Shown in pieces: positions 37,807 through 46,194 of a stretch of 58,276 bases of DNA; within the stretch, counting starts at the first letter, position 1, and the number at the start of each line of letters is the position of its first letter. This DNA comes from Sphingomonas sp. GTDB lineage: Bacteria; Pseudomonadota; Alphaproteobacteria; Sphingomonadales; Sphingomonadaceae. Made by a program: the position numbers and the translations under genes. The stretch spans positions 1 to 58,276 of the forward strand of contig JAIELC010000033.1 of the NCBI GenBank assembly GCA_019753375.1, given 5' to 3'. A model generated the notes under the pieces. It saw nothing but the letters and a program-made list of their open reading frames with translations. It was not told the DNA's origin and did no database searches.

Positions 37807-38588
37807 CTCTTATGCCGCTCACTTCGATAGTAGTTGAACGTCAGAAAAATCGCAGTCGCTCCGAGCAGGTGCCAGACCGCATGGCCCTGGATCATGCTGG
37901 TTGGCGCACAGACGATACCGTGCTGATCGAGATTCCAGATCGCAAAGGCTACCGCCTTGGTGAGAATGCCCAGCAGATAATACCGGACTTGCACATCAAT
38001 GCGGCGAGGCCGGGCAAATCCCATCTCGATCACGATTGCCAGCAGGAGTTCAACCGCGAAAAGCCATCGCCTGACCTCCGGTTCGACGATCAGCACGCTC
38101 GTCAACGCGCCGCAAACCAGGACATACCCAATGATTGCAGTCCGATCGGGAATACGCAGCCACCGGCTGAGCGCACTGACCAGCATGAAGGATGCAACCA
38201 GATACATCCCCAACACATCATAGAATTGCCCCCAAAGGGTCAGCGTCGCGTGGAGCAATACTGAGCCCAGCCCAACCGAGATCGCCGTCAGCCCGAACAC
38301 AATCGCGGCAATCCGCGGCATGGCGGACGCCCAATCCCTTGCGCTGGCCAGAACGATCATCAGAAATCCTGCAAACACATAGCCATAGGATGACCAGCTG
38401 TTGGCCGGCTGGACAATCAACGCCCCAAAGCGTGGCAACTCACAAAAGCAGCGGGTCGATGTGCAGGTTGCTGGCACGTAGCGCGTCCAATCGGGCCCTA
38501 ACAGCATCAGCAGCACAAGAATGCCAAGCGCCGACAGAACGGTTAGGATGAGTGCCGTTGTTATCCGACGTCCGCCAATCGGCTGCAT
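37800..38588 (-). CDS. Ceramidase-family (CREST superfamily) integral membrane hydrolase
   Basis: This 262-residue protein has about seven membrane helices and the conserved residues of alkaline ceramidases: Ser, His and Asp in VGLGSVLLHATLTLWGQFYD and the paired His in QGHAVWHLLG. The family hydrolyses ceramide to sphingoid base and fatty acid through a zinc site. Sphingomonads use glycosphingolipids in their outer membrane, so a lipid-turnover role is plausible here. The likely start is the ATG at 38588, inside the 84-bp repeat, which also contains its upstream region. The hydrolase function is from family knowledge; the substrate in this organism is inferred. Confidence 0.82.
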   Translation of the reverse strand: MQPIGGRRITTALILTVLSALGILVLLMLLGPDWTRYVPATCTSTRCFCELPRFGALIVQPANSWSSYGYVFAGFLMIVLASARDWASAMPRIAAIVFGLTAISVGLGSVLLHATLTLWGQFYDVLGMYLVASFMLVSALSRWLRIPDRTAIIGYVLVCGALTSVLIVEPEVRRWLFAVELLLAIVIEMGFARPRRIDVQVRYYLLGILTKAVAFAIWNLDQHGIVCAPTSMIQGHAVWHLLGATAIFLTFNYYRSERHKST

Positions 38589-38664
38589 TCTCGTCCCCCG
38601 GCTTCTGATTATCGGATCAGCGTAGCGCAATCCGCGAGGCCGGCAAGCTGTGCCCACTGGCGCG
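38581..38664. repeat. 84-bp direct repeat, copy 1
   Basis: This sequence recurs at 40325-40408 in the same orientation with only three mismatches. It includes the ceramidase start codon and the 76 bases before it. Its middle contains an imperfect hairpin (GGATCAGCGTAGCGCAATCC), a core seen in many interspersed bacterial repeats. The two copies bracket a 1.66-kb segment with an IS remnant and an AT-richer gene. Confidence 0.9.
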
Positions 38665-38879
38665 GTGCCCAACATCTCGGCCAAATCCAATCGTAAATGG
38701 AACCATGCTTCAGAAAGCGGCTCTATCGCGAACGCAATCTGGTCGAGCGGTTCTTTAGCAACCTCAAGCACTTCCGGCGCATCGCCACTCGATACGACAA
38801 ACTCGCCGAGAACTTCCTCGCGATGGTCCAGTTCGCCTCAATGCGACTGTGGCTCCGCGTTTATGAGTCTACAACCTAG
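38665..38879 (+). pseudogene. C-terminal remnant of an IS5-family transposase
   Basis: The sequence encodes the last 65 or so residues of an IS5-family DDE transposase. SAKSNRKWN appears in one frame and then, after a one-base deletion near 38698, the hallmark YRERNLVERFF and IATRYDKLAENFLA continue in another, ending at a stop at 38879. The conserved Glu of the DDE triad lies in LVERFF. The 5' part is missing, and copy 1 of the 84-bp repeat abuts it. It cannot be active, but marks a past insertion and rearrangement. Confidence 0.85.
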
Positions 38880-38910
38880 TAACCTGCATCTGTGTTTGAT
38901 AGCTTTTCGG

Positions 38911-40146
38911 ATGATCATTCTCCGACCCGTCGCGGTCATGCGAACCGCGCTCGCCCTAACTTCATTCGTCGCTATCGGCACATTCGCCGCCGTACCTGCG
39001 AATGTCCCTAACGGAGGCATCGAACTTGATAACAATTACCAGAAGATACCCGTCGCTAACTTATCGGGGCTTTTAGCGATAAAATTCGCTAATCTCGCAG
39101 CGCTTGACCCCGACCATCCCCTTGCGGGGGATAACGCCAACCAGACCTTGAGCATGTTTGGGCGAGAAGATCTTATTGCCTCTATCAGTGGAGATTACGC
39201 AGCTACCCACTGCTCGGCCCTGACGCCGGCCACTGACATCCTGACTGAAGTAGAGCGGCGAGCTCGTGAAACTTCAATTGTCATTGTCAACGAAAGCCAT
39301 GAACGTTCGGAGGGTCGCGGGTTTACAACAAGGTTAGCGGTTCGCTTACGACCGCTCGGCTATAACGTGCTCGCTCTGGAGGCCCTGCAAAATAATTCGC
39401 CAGCCACATCCAAACGGTATCAGGCCTCGTTCATCACGCATCCCAATTTACCGTATCTTGAGGATAACGATGGCTTTTATCTTTCGGAAGCGGGATTTGG
39501 TAGGTTGGGCCGAACCGCAAAGGAGCTCGGTTACCGTCTCCTTGCTTACGAGGCCAATCACGACGACGGGCTGCCAGCAAACGCGACAACTGCGCAACGG
39601 ATTGCCGTCCGTGAAGAGGAGCAGGCAAGAAATATAGCTGCATTTATCAACAAGAATCCCGGGGCAAAGCTCCTGGTCCATGTGGGGTATCATCACGTAC
39701 TGGAAGTTCCCCTCGCTGAAGGTGCGAAGTGGATGGCGGCGCGATTGAAGGAAAAGACCGGCATTGATCCGCTGACGATTAGCCAGACAGACTGCCGCGG
39801 TGATGATCTGTCAGACCGTCTAGCTGTGCTTCCAGCCGATCAGCCAGCCGGGTCGGTTGATTTGGTGGTCGACCATCCGATAGCCCGCTTTGATCGAGGG
39901 CGGCCTGTATGGCGCGCGACGGCAGGGGACAGACTGATCAGCGTGCCAAGGGCTTTGCGTCCGTCAACCGGTTGGCGGGTGATTGAGGCTCGACCGGTAA
40001 ATGAGCCCGTCGCATCGGTTCCGATGGACCGAGTCGCAATCAGGCCCGACGAGGACGTGGGTCTGCTGCTGCCGCCTGGGAAATACCAATTACGCGTTAT
40101 TGATGTGAAATGGGGTAGCAACAAGGTCGCCAAATCCGCACACTGA
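38911..40146 (+). CDS. Secreted TIKI/TraB/ChaN-like protein in an acquired segment
   Basis: This protein of about 411 residues has an N-terminal signal-like segment (MRTALALTSFVAIGTFAA); the start could be the ATG at 38911 or the one at 38938. The body shows IVNESHERSEGR near residue 125, LGYRLLAYEAN in the middle, and REEEQARNIAAFINK followed by LLVHVGYHHVLE. That order of conserved Glu/His/Arg segments recalls the TIKI/TraB/ChaN fold, whose members include proteases and haem-binding proteins. Base composition looks AT-richer than the neighbours, and the gene lies between the two 84-bp repeats beside an IS remnant, suggesting transfer. The function is uncertain. Confidence 0.65.
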   Translation: MIILRPVAVMRTALALTSFVAIGTFAAVPANVPNGGIELDNNYQKIPVANLSGLLAIKFANLAALDPDHPLAGDNANQTLSMFGREDLIASISGDYAATHCSALTPATDILTEVERRARETSIVIVNESHERSEGRGFTTRLAVRLRPLGYNVLALEALQNNSPATSKRYQASFITHPNLPYLEDNDGFYLSEAGFGRLGRTAKELGYRLLAYEANHDDGLPANATTAQRIAVREEEQARNIAAFINKNPGAKLLVHVGYHHVLEVPLAEGAKWMAARLKEKTGIDPLTISQTDCRGDDLSDRLAVLPADQPAGSVDLVVDHPIARFDRGRPVWRATAGDRLISVPRALRPSTGWRVIEARPVNEPVASVPMDRVAIRPDEDVGLLLPPGKYQLRVIDVKWGSNKVAKSAH

Positions 40147-40463
40147 ATAATAACAGCGGACGTTGGTCATCGGACGGCCTATTTAGCGCAACTGCGCCTG
40201 TCTTTGGGAAGCGGATGCGAGCCCGGTTTCATGCCAAGCCCTGGAAAGCCCGCCAGCCAGTTTCGGTGCTTCATTTTGTCGCCAGGGGTGGTCCGGCTGG
40301 TTGTGATGATGTACATCCGCTCTCGGCTGCATTCTCGTCCCCAGGCTTCTGATTATCGGATTAGCGTAGCGCAATCCGCGCGGCCGGCAAGCTGTGCCCA
40401 CTGGCGCGCTGGCCGATGATCTGCAACGGTACGCGATCGTTGCTCGACCACGGACCATCAATC
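40147..40463. other. Intergenic region containing repeat copy 2
   Basis: This 317-base gap holds no credible gene. The first 178 bases show nothing recognisable. The 84-bp repeat occupies 40325-40408, and the last 55 bases lead into the beta-lactamase-fold gene and may hold its translation signals. Confidence 0.6.
40325..40408. repeat. 84-bp direct repeat, copy 2
   Basis: This copy matches 38581-38664 in the same orientation with three mismatches and no gaps. It lies 55 bases before the beta-lactamase-fold gene. Together the copies bracket the IS remnant and the TIKI-like gene, consistent with duplication on insertion or with recombination between dispersed repeats. Confidence 0.9.
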
Positions 40464-41885
40464 ATGCGCCTTCGCCTCGCCCTACCCATGTTGGCCTGTC
40501 TTACCGCCCTAATGGCATTCGGCGTCCCGCCTGCCGTCGCGCAATCAATTACGCCCGCGGAAGTCAGCAAGATCGATCAGATCGTGGCCGACAGCCTTTC
40601 GCGGACCGGCGTTCCTTCGGCCTCGGTCGCGATCGTCCGTGGCGGCGAGATCGTCTTTGCAAAGGCCTATGGCAAGCAATCCGACGCGATGGCGCTGGCG
40701 CGGATCGATGCGCCGTATCAAATTGCATCGGTTTCCAAGCAATTCACCGCAGCGGCCCTGTTGCTGCTGGAAGATCAGGGCAAGCTGAACCTGGACGACA
40801 AGATCAGCGCCTACATCCCCGGCATCACTGGCGGTGAGCGTATGACCATTCGCCAGTTGCTCAGCCATACGTCAGGGCTGCAGGATTACTGGCCGCAGGA
40901 CTATAGCTTTGGTGCGATGGCCCGGCCAATCACGCCGCAAGGGATTGTTGATCGCTGGGCCAAGAAGCCGCTGGATTTCGAGCCAGGCACGCAGTGGCAA
41001 TATTCAAACACCGGCTATGTCGTGGCGGGCATGATTGTCGAAAAGGTCGCCGGCATGCCGCTGATCGACTTTCTTGACGTGCAGATCTTCAAGCCGCTGG
41101 GCATGACGGCAATCGACCAGGATCTGGCGATCGGCAAGGGCTATCCGCAAGGCTATCAGCGTTTCGCGCTTGGCCCGGTGCGCCCGGAAAAGCCGGCCGC
41201 GCATGGCTGGCTATTCGCCGCCGGCGAACTTGCCATGTCGGCAACTGATCTGGCGAAATGGGATATCGCCCGCATCAACCGAACCATCCTGCCGACCGAT
41301 GATTGGATCACGCAGGAAACACCGGTAAAACTCAGCGATGGGACAAGCAACGGCTATGGTCTGGGCGTCTTTGCCGCTACTCAGCAAGGCCATAAAATCA
41401 TCGAACATAGCGGCGAAGCGGTTGGTTTTCTGTCCGAAAATATCGTCTTTCCTGAAGACAAGGCAGCGGTGGTCGTGCTGGTAAACGCCGATTTCAGTGA
41501 CGCATTTACCAGCATCGCGGGCCAGATTTCAGCGCTGATCCTCTCCCCGGCCAAGGCAGTGGCTCCCGACCCGGAGCAGGCGAAGACCGAGCATGCAAAA
41601 GCGGTGCTGGATGCGATGCGCGCCGGGACACTGGATCCCAAACTGATGACCGAAAACTGGAACTATTATTTCACGGGGACGGCCGCGGCGGACTATAAGC
41701 AATCGCTCGCCGCCCTTGGCGAACCCCGCTCCTTTACGCTGGCACGACCGGCCCGCTTGCGGGGTGGTTTCGTCAATCGCAACTATGTCGCAACCTATGC
41801 CGACCGAAAGCTCAACATCGTGACCTATGCCGAGTTGGGCGATGGCGGCCGATATGAACAATTCCTGGTGATGCCCGCCGAATGA
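40464..41885 (+). CDS. Secreted serine hydrolase of the beta-lactamase/class C penicillin-binding fold
   Basis: The ATG at 40464 starts a signal peptide (MRLRLALPMLACLTALMAFG, cleavage probably after AVA). The catalytic SxxK motif is Ser89-Lys92 in ASVSKQF, followed by YSNTGYVVAG (YxN motif) and HSGEAVGF near residue 315, replacing the KTG box as in many family XII esterases and peptidases. A separate C-terminal domain occupies the last 120 residues. At 473 residues it is longer than true AmpC enzymes, so an esterase or D-aminopeptidase-like role is more likely than antibiotic resistance. It is coupled to the aminopeptidase gene by ATGA. Confidence 0.88.
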   Translation: MRLRLALPMLACLTALMAFGVPPAVAQSITPAEVSKIDQIVADSLSRTGVPSASVAIVRGGEIVFAKAYGKQSDAMALARIDAPYQIASVSKQFTAAALLLLEDQGKLNLDDKISAYIPGITGGERMTIRQLLSHTSGLQDYWPQDYSFGAMARPITPQGIVDRWAKKPLDFEPGTQWQYSNTGYVVAGMIVEKVAGMPLIDFLDVQIFKPLGMTAIDQDLAIGKGYPQGYQRFALGPVRPEKPAAHGWLFAAGELAMSATDLAKWDIARINRTILPTDDWITQETPVKLSDGTSNGYGLGVFAATQQGHKIIEHSGEAVGFLSENIVFPEDKAAVVVLVNADFSDAFTSIAGQISALILSPAKAVAPDPEQAKTEHAKAVLDAMRAGTLDPKLMTENWNYYFTGTAAADYKQSLAALGEPRSFTLARPARLRGGFVNRNYVATYADRKLNIVTYAELGDGGRYEQFLVMPAE

Positions 41886-43267
41886 CCGATTTTTCGCCAA
41901 TGCTGCAGCCCGACCTTGGCCAGCCCGCCCGGTTCATTGATGTCGTCCATCCTGACCAGTTCGACGGCTGGCTGAATGGCCAACCGGCGCGTGTCAGGTC
42001 CCTGCTGGCGGCGCAGAAAATTATCGGCAAGCCGGGCAACCGCGCGATTTTACCCGGTGATGGCCCCGATGAATGGTCGGCTCTGCTGATCTGCGACGAG
42101 CCCGAAAGTTCGCCTTGGCGCATCGCGTCCCAGGGCGAGATACTACCCGAAGGCACCTACCGACTGCGCAGCGGCGCGGTTGGGGCAACGGGACTGGGTT
42201 GGCTTCTCGCTCAGCATCGGTTCGACCGGTATCGCAAGGATGACACGCCGGGCGGACCGCGGATTTTGCTGACCAGCGAGCCGGCGCGGATTGAGGAAAC
42301 GGTTCGGCTCGCGGCCGCCGTCGCCAAGGTCCGCGATCTGGTAAATACCGGCGCGTCGGACATGGGACCTGGCGAGCTGGAAGCCGAAGCTGCCGCGCTT
42401 GCCACCCGGCATGGGGCCAGCATGGCGGTGACGCGCGGTGACGCGCTGGCGCAAGGCTATCCAATGATCGAAACCGTCGGACAGGCAGCCAGCCGCGACC
42501 GGGCGCCGCGCCTGATTGAACTGGAATGGGGCGACCCCAAACACCCGCGCCTTGCCATTATCGGCAAAGGCGTATGCTTTGATTCGGGCGGGCTTGATAT
42601 CAAGCCGTCATCGGGCATGCGGCTGATGAAAAAGGACATGGGTGGCGCAGCGCACGCGCTCGCTCTCGCCGATCTGATCATGGCGCAGCGGCTGAAGGTC
42701 CGGCTCCATATGCTGGTGCCAGCGGTTGAAAATGCGATTGCCGGCAACGCTTTTCGACCCGGTGACATCTTGCGCACGCGGGCAGGACTGACGGTGGAAA
42801 ATACCAATACCGACGCTGAAGGCAGGCTGATTCTTGGTGATACGCTGACCCGCGCCAGCGAGGACAAGCCCGATCTGATCATCGACTTTGCAACGCTGAC
42901 CGGCGCGGCGCGGGTAGCGCTCGGGCCGGATTTGCCGGCAACCTTTGCCAATGATGACGCGCTGGCCGAATCCTTGCTCGCAGCAGGCGCCGCGGTTCAC
43001 GATCCGCTGTGGCGGCTGCCATTGTGGGATGGCTATGACGAGATGCTCAAGTCCGACATTGCGGATATGGTCAATGCACCCGATGGCGGATTTGCCGGAT
43101 CGGTAACCGCCGCGCTCTTTCTGCGACGCTTCGTCCCCAAGAACACGCCGTGGATCCATCTCGATACCTTTGCCTGGCGCCCAACCGCCAAACCCGCGCG
43201 ACCCAAGGGTGGTGAAGCCCTGGGACTACGGGCTGTTTGGGCGATGCTGAAGCAACGATATTCTTAG
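41882..43267 (+). CDS. M17 leucyl aminopeptidase-family protein
   Basis: This cytoplasmic two-zinc aminopeptidase of 461 residues removes N-terminal amino acids from peptides. The M17 signature NTDAEGRLILGD is present near residue 305, as are the metal- and substrate-binding segments GKGVCFDSGGLDIKPS and MKKDMGGAAHALALA. The N-terminal domain is poorly conserved and lacks the DNA-binding features of PepA. The start overlaps the preceding stop by four bases, so the hydrolase and the aminopeptidase are co-translated; the pair may process peptides across two compartments. Confidence 0.92.
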   Translation: MTDFSPMLQPDLGQPARFIDVVHPDQFDGWLNGQPARVRSLLAAQKIIGKPGNRAILPGDGPDEWSALLICDEPESSPWRIASQGEILPEGTYRLRSGAVGATGLGWLLAQHRFDRYRKDDTPGGPRILLTSEPARIEETVRLAAAVAKVRDLVNTGASDMGPGELEAEAAALATRHGASMAVTRGDALAQGYPMIETVGQAASRDRAPRLIELEWGDPKHPRLAIIGKGVCFDSGGLDIKPSSGMRLMKKDMGGAAHALALADLIMAQRLKVRLHMLVPAVENAIAGNAFRPGDILRTRAGLTVENTNTDAEGRLILGDTLTRASEDKPDLIIDFATLTGAARVALGPDLPATFANDDALAESLLAAGAAVHDPLWRLPLWDGYDEMLKSDIADMVNAPDGGFAGSVTAALFLRRFVPKNTPWIHLDTFAWRPTAKPARPKGGEALGLRAVWAMLKQRYS

Positions 43268-43334
43268 GCGGCGGGCGGCGGCTGCCAGCAAATACCGCAC
43301 GCCCTGCGGCAAAGCGGCGCGCCTGTAAGCCAGC

Positions 43335-44081
43335 TTATCCGGCGGCCGCTTCGATAATCGGTACGAATTTCGCGGCGGTCAGACTGGCGCCGCCAACCAG
43401 GGCGCCGTCGACATTGGCCGCTGCAAGCAGCGCGGGCGCGTTTTCAGCGGCGACCGATCCGCCATACAGAATGCGCATCGCCGCAGCCTTATTGGCGCCG
43501 ACCAACGCGGTCAGCTCGCGCCGGATTGCGGCGTGCATGGCGACAACATCATCGATCTCGGCGACCCGACCCGTGCCGATCGCCCAGATGGGCTCATACG
43601 CAATTGACAGCCAATCGCCGTCGCCGTGCTCAGGAAATGATGCGGCCAGCTGGGCAGTGACGATCACTTCGGCCTGGCCATAATCGCGCTGGTCCAGCGT
43701 TTCGCCGACGCAGAGAATTACCATCAGGCCCGCTGCGTGCGCCGCTTCCGCCTTGGCTTTGACGATTGCATCCGTCTCGCATTGATTGGTCCGGCGCTCG
43801 CTATGGCCAACGATCGTCCACCGTGCGCCAGCCTCGGTCGCCATAGCGGCCGAAATGCACCCGGTGTGGGCGCCGCTTGGCTGCTGGTGGACGTCCTGCG
43901 CACCGATCGCAATAGTCGGTGCACGCGCTGCCGCCGGAGCGATCAGCGTGGCCGGGACTGCGACAGTAACGTCGACACCCGCATGGGCACCCGCGGCCAC
44001 CGAAATGGCGTCAAGTTCGGCCAGCGCCATCAGGCTGCCATTCATCTTCCAGTTGCCTGCAATCAGCTTGCGCCGGTTCAT
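43335..44081 (-). CDS. tpiA: Triose-phosphate isomerase
   Basis: TpiA interconverts dihydroxyacetone phosphate and glyceraldehyde-3-phosphate. The 248-residue barrel carries GNWKMNG with the active-site Asn and Lys, the electrophilic His in GHSERRT, the catalytic Glu in AYEPIWAIGTG, and the phosphate-binding loop ILYGGSV. The start is the ATG at 44081, where homologues begin (MNRRKLIAGNWK). It is divergent from the PpiD-like gene with a 152-base gap. Confidence 0.97.
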   Translation of the reverse strand: MNRRKLIAGNWKMNGSLMALAELDAISVAAGAHAGVDVTVAVPATLIAPAAARAPTIAIGAQDVHQQPSGAHTGCISAAMATEAGARWTIVGHSERRTNQCETDAIVKAKAEAAHAAGLMVILCVGETLDQRDYGQAEVIVTAQLAASFPEHGDGDWLSIAYEPIWAIGTGRVAEIDDVVAMHAAIRRELTALVGANKAAAMRILYGGSVAAENAPALLAAANVDGALVGGASLTAAKFVPIIEAAAG

Positions 44082-44233
44082 AGCGTTTGTCCTCGAATGG
44101 TGCGCCGATATGCCGATAGCAAAGCGCCAGCGACTGACAAGGGCACCCATAAGGTTGAGCACATGGTTGAAGCGCTGCAAAAGCCAGCGTAAGGCGTCGC
44201 GTCCTCTTCCTTCCAGCGATGGTTTGTCCCCGC

Positions 44234-46186
44234 ATGCTCAGTTTTGTTCGCCGCCTTCTTAATTCCAAACTTGGCGTGCCGCTGACGCTGGGGTTTCTGG
44301 CGCTGCTTGCCGTCGCCTTCGTGCTCGGCGACGTCACCGGTCGCGGCAATGGCGGCGGGCGGACGGCCACCGGGGACAATGCCGCAACCGTTGGTAAAGT
44401 GAGCATCACCGAAGAAGAGCTGAAGCGCAATGTTCAAGGCGAGCTGCGGGCTTTTCAGCGTGATCGGCCGGGGCTCGACATGGCGCAGTTCATTGCCGGT
44501 GGCGCCATCGAAGGCACGTTGGAAAGGATGATCAACGCGGTTGCGCTTGACCTTTTCGGCAAGAAGAACGGCATGACGGTCAGCAAACGGGCAATTGATG
44601 CGCAGATACTGGCCATTCCGGGTTTCAACGGCCTGGACGGTAAGTTCAGCGAGCAAGCCTATCAGCGGGCGCTTGGCTCCGCAGGACTGACGTCGGAAAA
44701 GTTTCGCGAAGAACTTCGCCGCGAAACAATCGCCCGGCAATTAACGGGTCCCACCGAAGGAGCAAGCCAGGTCCCCAATCGCCTCGCCCTTCCCTATGCA
44801 TCGCTGCTGCTGGAAAAGCGCGCGGGCATGCTTGCGGTCGTCCCAACCGCTGCAGTTGGCCTTGGCGCGCCGCCCAGCGAGCAAGAGGTCACGGCCTATT
44901 ACACGCGCAACCTGGCGCGGTACGTGGTGCCCGAGCGGCGGACCATTCGCTATGCCTTGGTAAGTGCCGAGGCGCTCAAGGCGCAGGCGGCGCCTACCGA
45001 AGCCGAGATTGCCAACGCTTTCAAGGCAAAGGCCGCCAGCTATGCTGCGCGCGAGACGCGGACGATTTCACAAATCGTGATTGCCAGCAAAGCTTCTGCC
45101 GATACGCTTGCCGCAAAGATCAGGGGCGGCTTGGCCATCGACGCGGCTGCACGCTCTGTCGGCCTTGAAGCCGCCACACTCAACGCGCTGGATAAGGCCG
45201 GCTATGCTGACCAGACCAGCGAAGACGCCGCCACCGCCGCCTTTGGTGCTGCCAAGGGCGCGACGATCGGCCCGGTAAAGGCCCCGCTGGGTTGGATCGT
45301 GGCGCATATTGATGCCGTTGATCAACTGGCCGCCAAAACGCTGGCGCAAGTGCGCCCCGACATTGTCAAAGAGTTGACCGACCAAAAGCTGACCGCGCTT
45401 GAAGTTGCGCAACGCGGCAAGGTTGATGCTGCATTGAACGCGAACGCAACCTTCGACGAGATTGTCGCCGGCCAAAAGCTGACAGCGGCATTGACGCCGC
45501 CCTTGCTTGCCGACGGCCGTGACGCGACGCAGCCGGCCGCTACGCCGTCGCCCACCATGGTTCCCTTGGCATCCGCAGGATTCCAGGCAGAACCGGGTGA
45601 TCAGCCTCAGATGATCCCAATCGGCACCGACGGCAGTTTTGCGCTGGTTTCAGTCGATCGGATTACGCCCGCCGCCGCACCACCACTTGGCGACATTCGC
45701 GCGGCGGTGGCGCGCGATTTTCAGATTGACCGGGCGAGTCGGGCAGCCCGCAAGATCGCGGTTGAAATCGTTGCCAAAATAAACAGGGGCAAGGCCCTCA
45801 CCGCTGCGCTTGCCGAAGCTGGATTGAAGCTGCCCCCTGCCAACCCCATCAAGGCATCACGCGCGGAATTGGCCGCCGCGCAACAGCGTGTGCCACCGCC
45901 GCTTGCCCTGATGTTCAGCATGACCGGTAAAACCGCGAAGTTGCTGGAAGCACCCAATAATGGCGGGTGGCTGATTGTGTATCTGGATACCATCGTAAAG
46001 GGGGATGCCAGCAACCAGCCGGGCGTCGTCTTTGCGATGCGCGGTGATCTCGGCCGCAATTTTGGCCGCGAATATGTTGCGCAATTCACCACAGCCATCC
46101 GGCGCGATATTGGCGTCAGCAAGAACAGCACGGCGATTGCAAAGGCTCGGGGAGACCTGACCGGCAATGGCGGCGGCCAACCCTGA
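44234..46186 (+). CDS. PpiD-like membrane-anchored periplasmic foldase (SurA_N and PpiC domains)
   Basis: This protein of about 650 residues has a short basic N-terminus and one membrane helix (residues 17-34), followed by a large periplasmic part. A SurA_N-like chaperone region covers about 55-190 (VSITEEELKRNVQGELRAFQ); a parvulin-type PpiC region is recognisable but divergent (about 255-375, with RTISQIVIASK). The layout matches PpiD, which assists folding of exported proteins at the Sec translocon. I prefer the ATG at 44234; one at 44219 is in frame. The stop is eight bases before trpE, so the two may be co-transcribed. Confidence 0.85.
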   Translation: MLSFVRRLLNSKLGVPLTLGFLALLAVAFVLGDVTGRGNGGGRTATGDNAATVGKVSITEEELKRNVQGELRAFQRDRPGLDMAQFIAGGAIEGTLERMINAVALDLFGKKNGMTVSKRAIDAQILAIPGFNGLDGKFSEQAYQRALGSAGLTSEKFREELRRETIARQLTGPTEGASQVPNRLALPYASLLLEKRAGMLAVVPTAAVGLGAPPSEQEVTAYYTRNLARYVVPERRTIRYALVSAEALKAQAAPTEAEIANAFKAKAASYAARETRTISQIVIASKASADTLAAKIRGGLAIDAAARSVGLEAATLNALDKAGYADQTSEDAATAAFGAAKGATIGPVKAPLGWIVAHIDAVDQLAAKTLAQVRPDIVKELTDQKLTALEVAQRGKVDAALNANATFDEIVAGQKLTAALTPPLLADGRDATQPAATPSPTMVPLASAGFQAEPGDQPQMIPIGTDGSFALVSVDRITPAAAPPLGDIRAAVARDFQIDRASRAARKIAVEIVAKINRGKALTAALAEAGLKLPPANPIKASRAELAAAQQRVPPPLALMFSMTGKTAKLLEAPNNGGWLIVYLDTIVKGDASNQPGVVFAMRGDLGRNFGREYVAQFTTAIRRDIGVSKNSTAIAKARGDLTGNGGGQP

Positions 46187-46194
46187 TCCCGTAT

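Noticed and set aside
40464..41885. Antibiotic-resistance beta-lactamase
   Set aside because: The SxxK and YxN motifs are present, but KTG is replaced by HSG and there is an extra C-terminal domain, pointing to an esterase or peptidase of the same fold.
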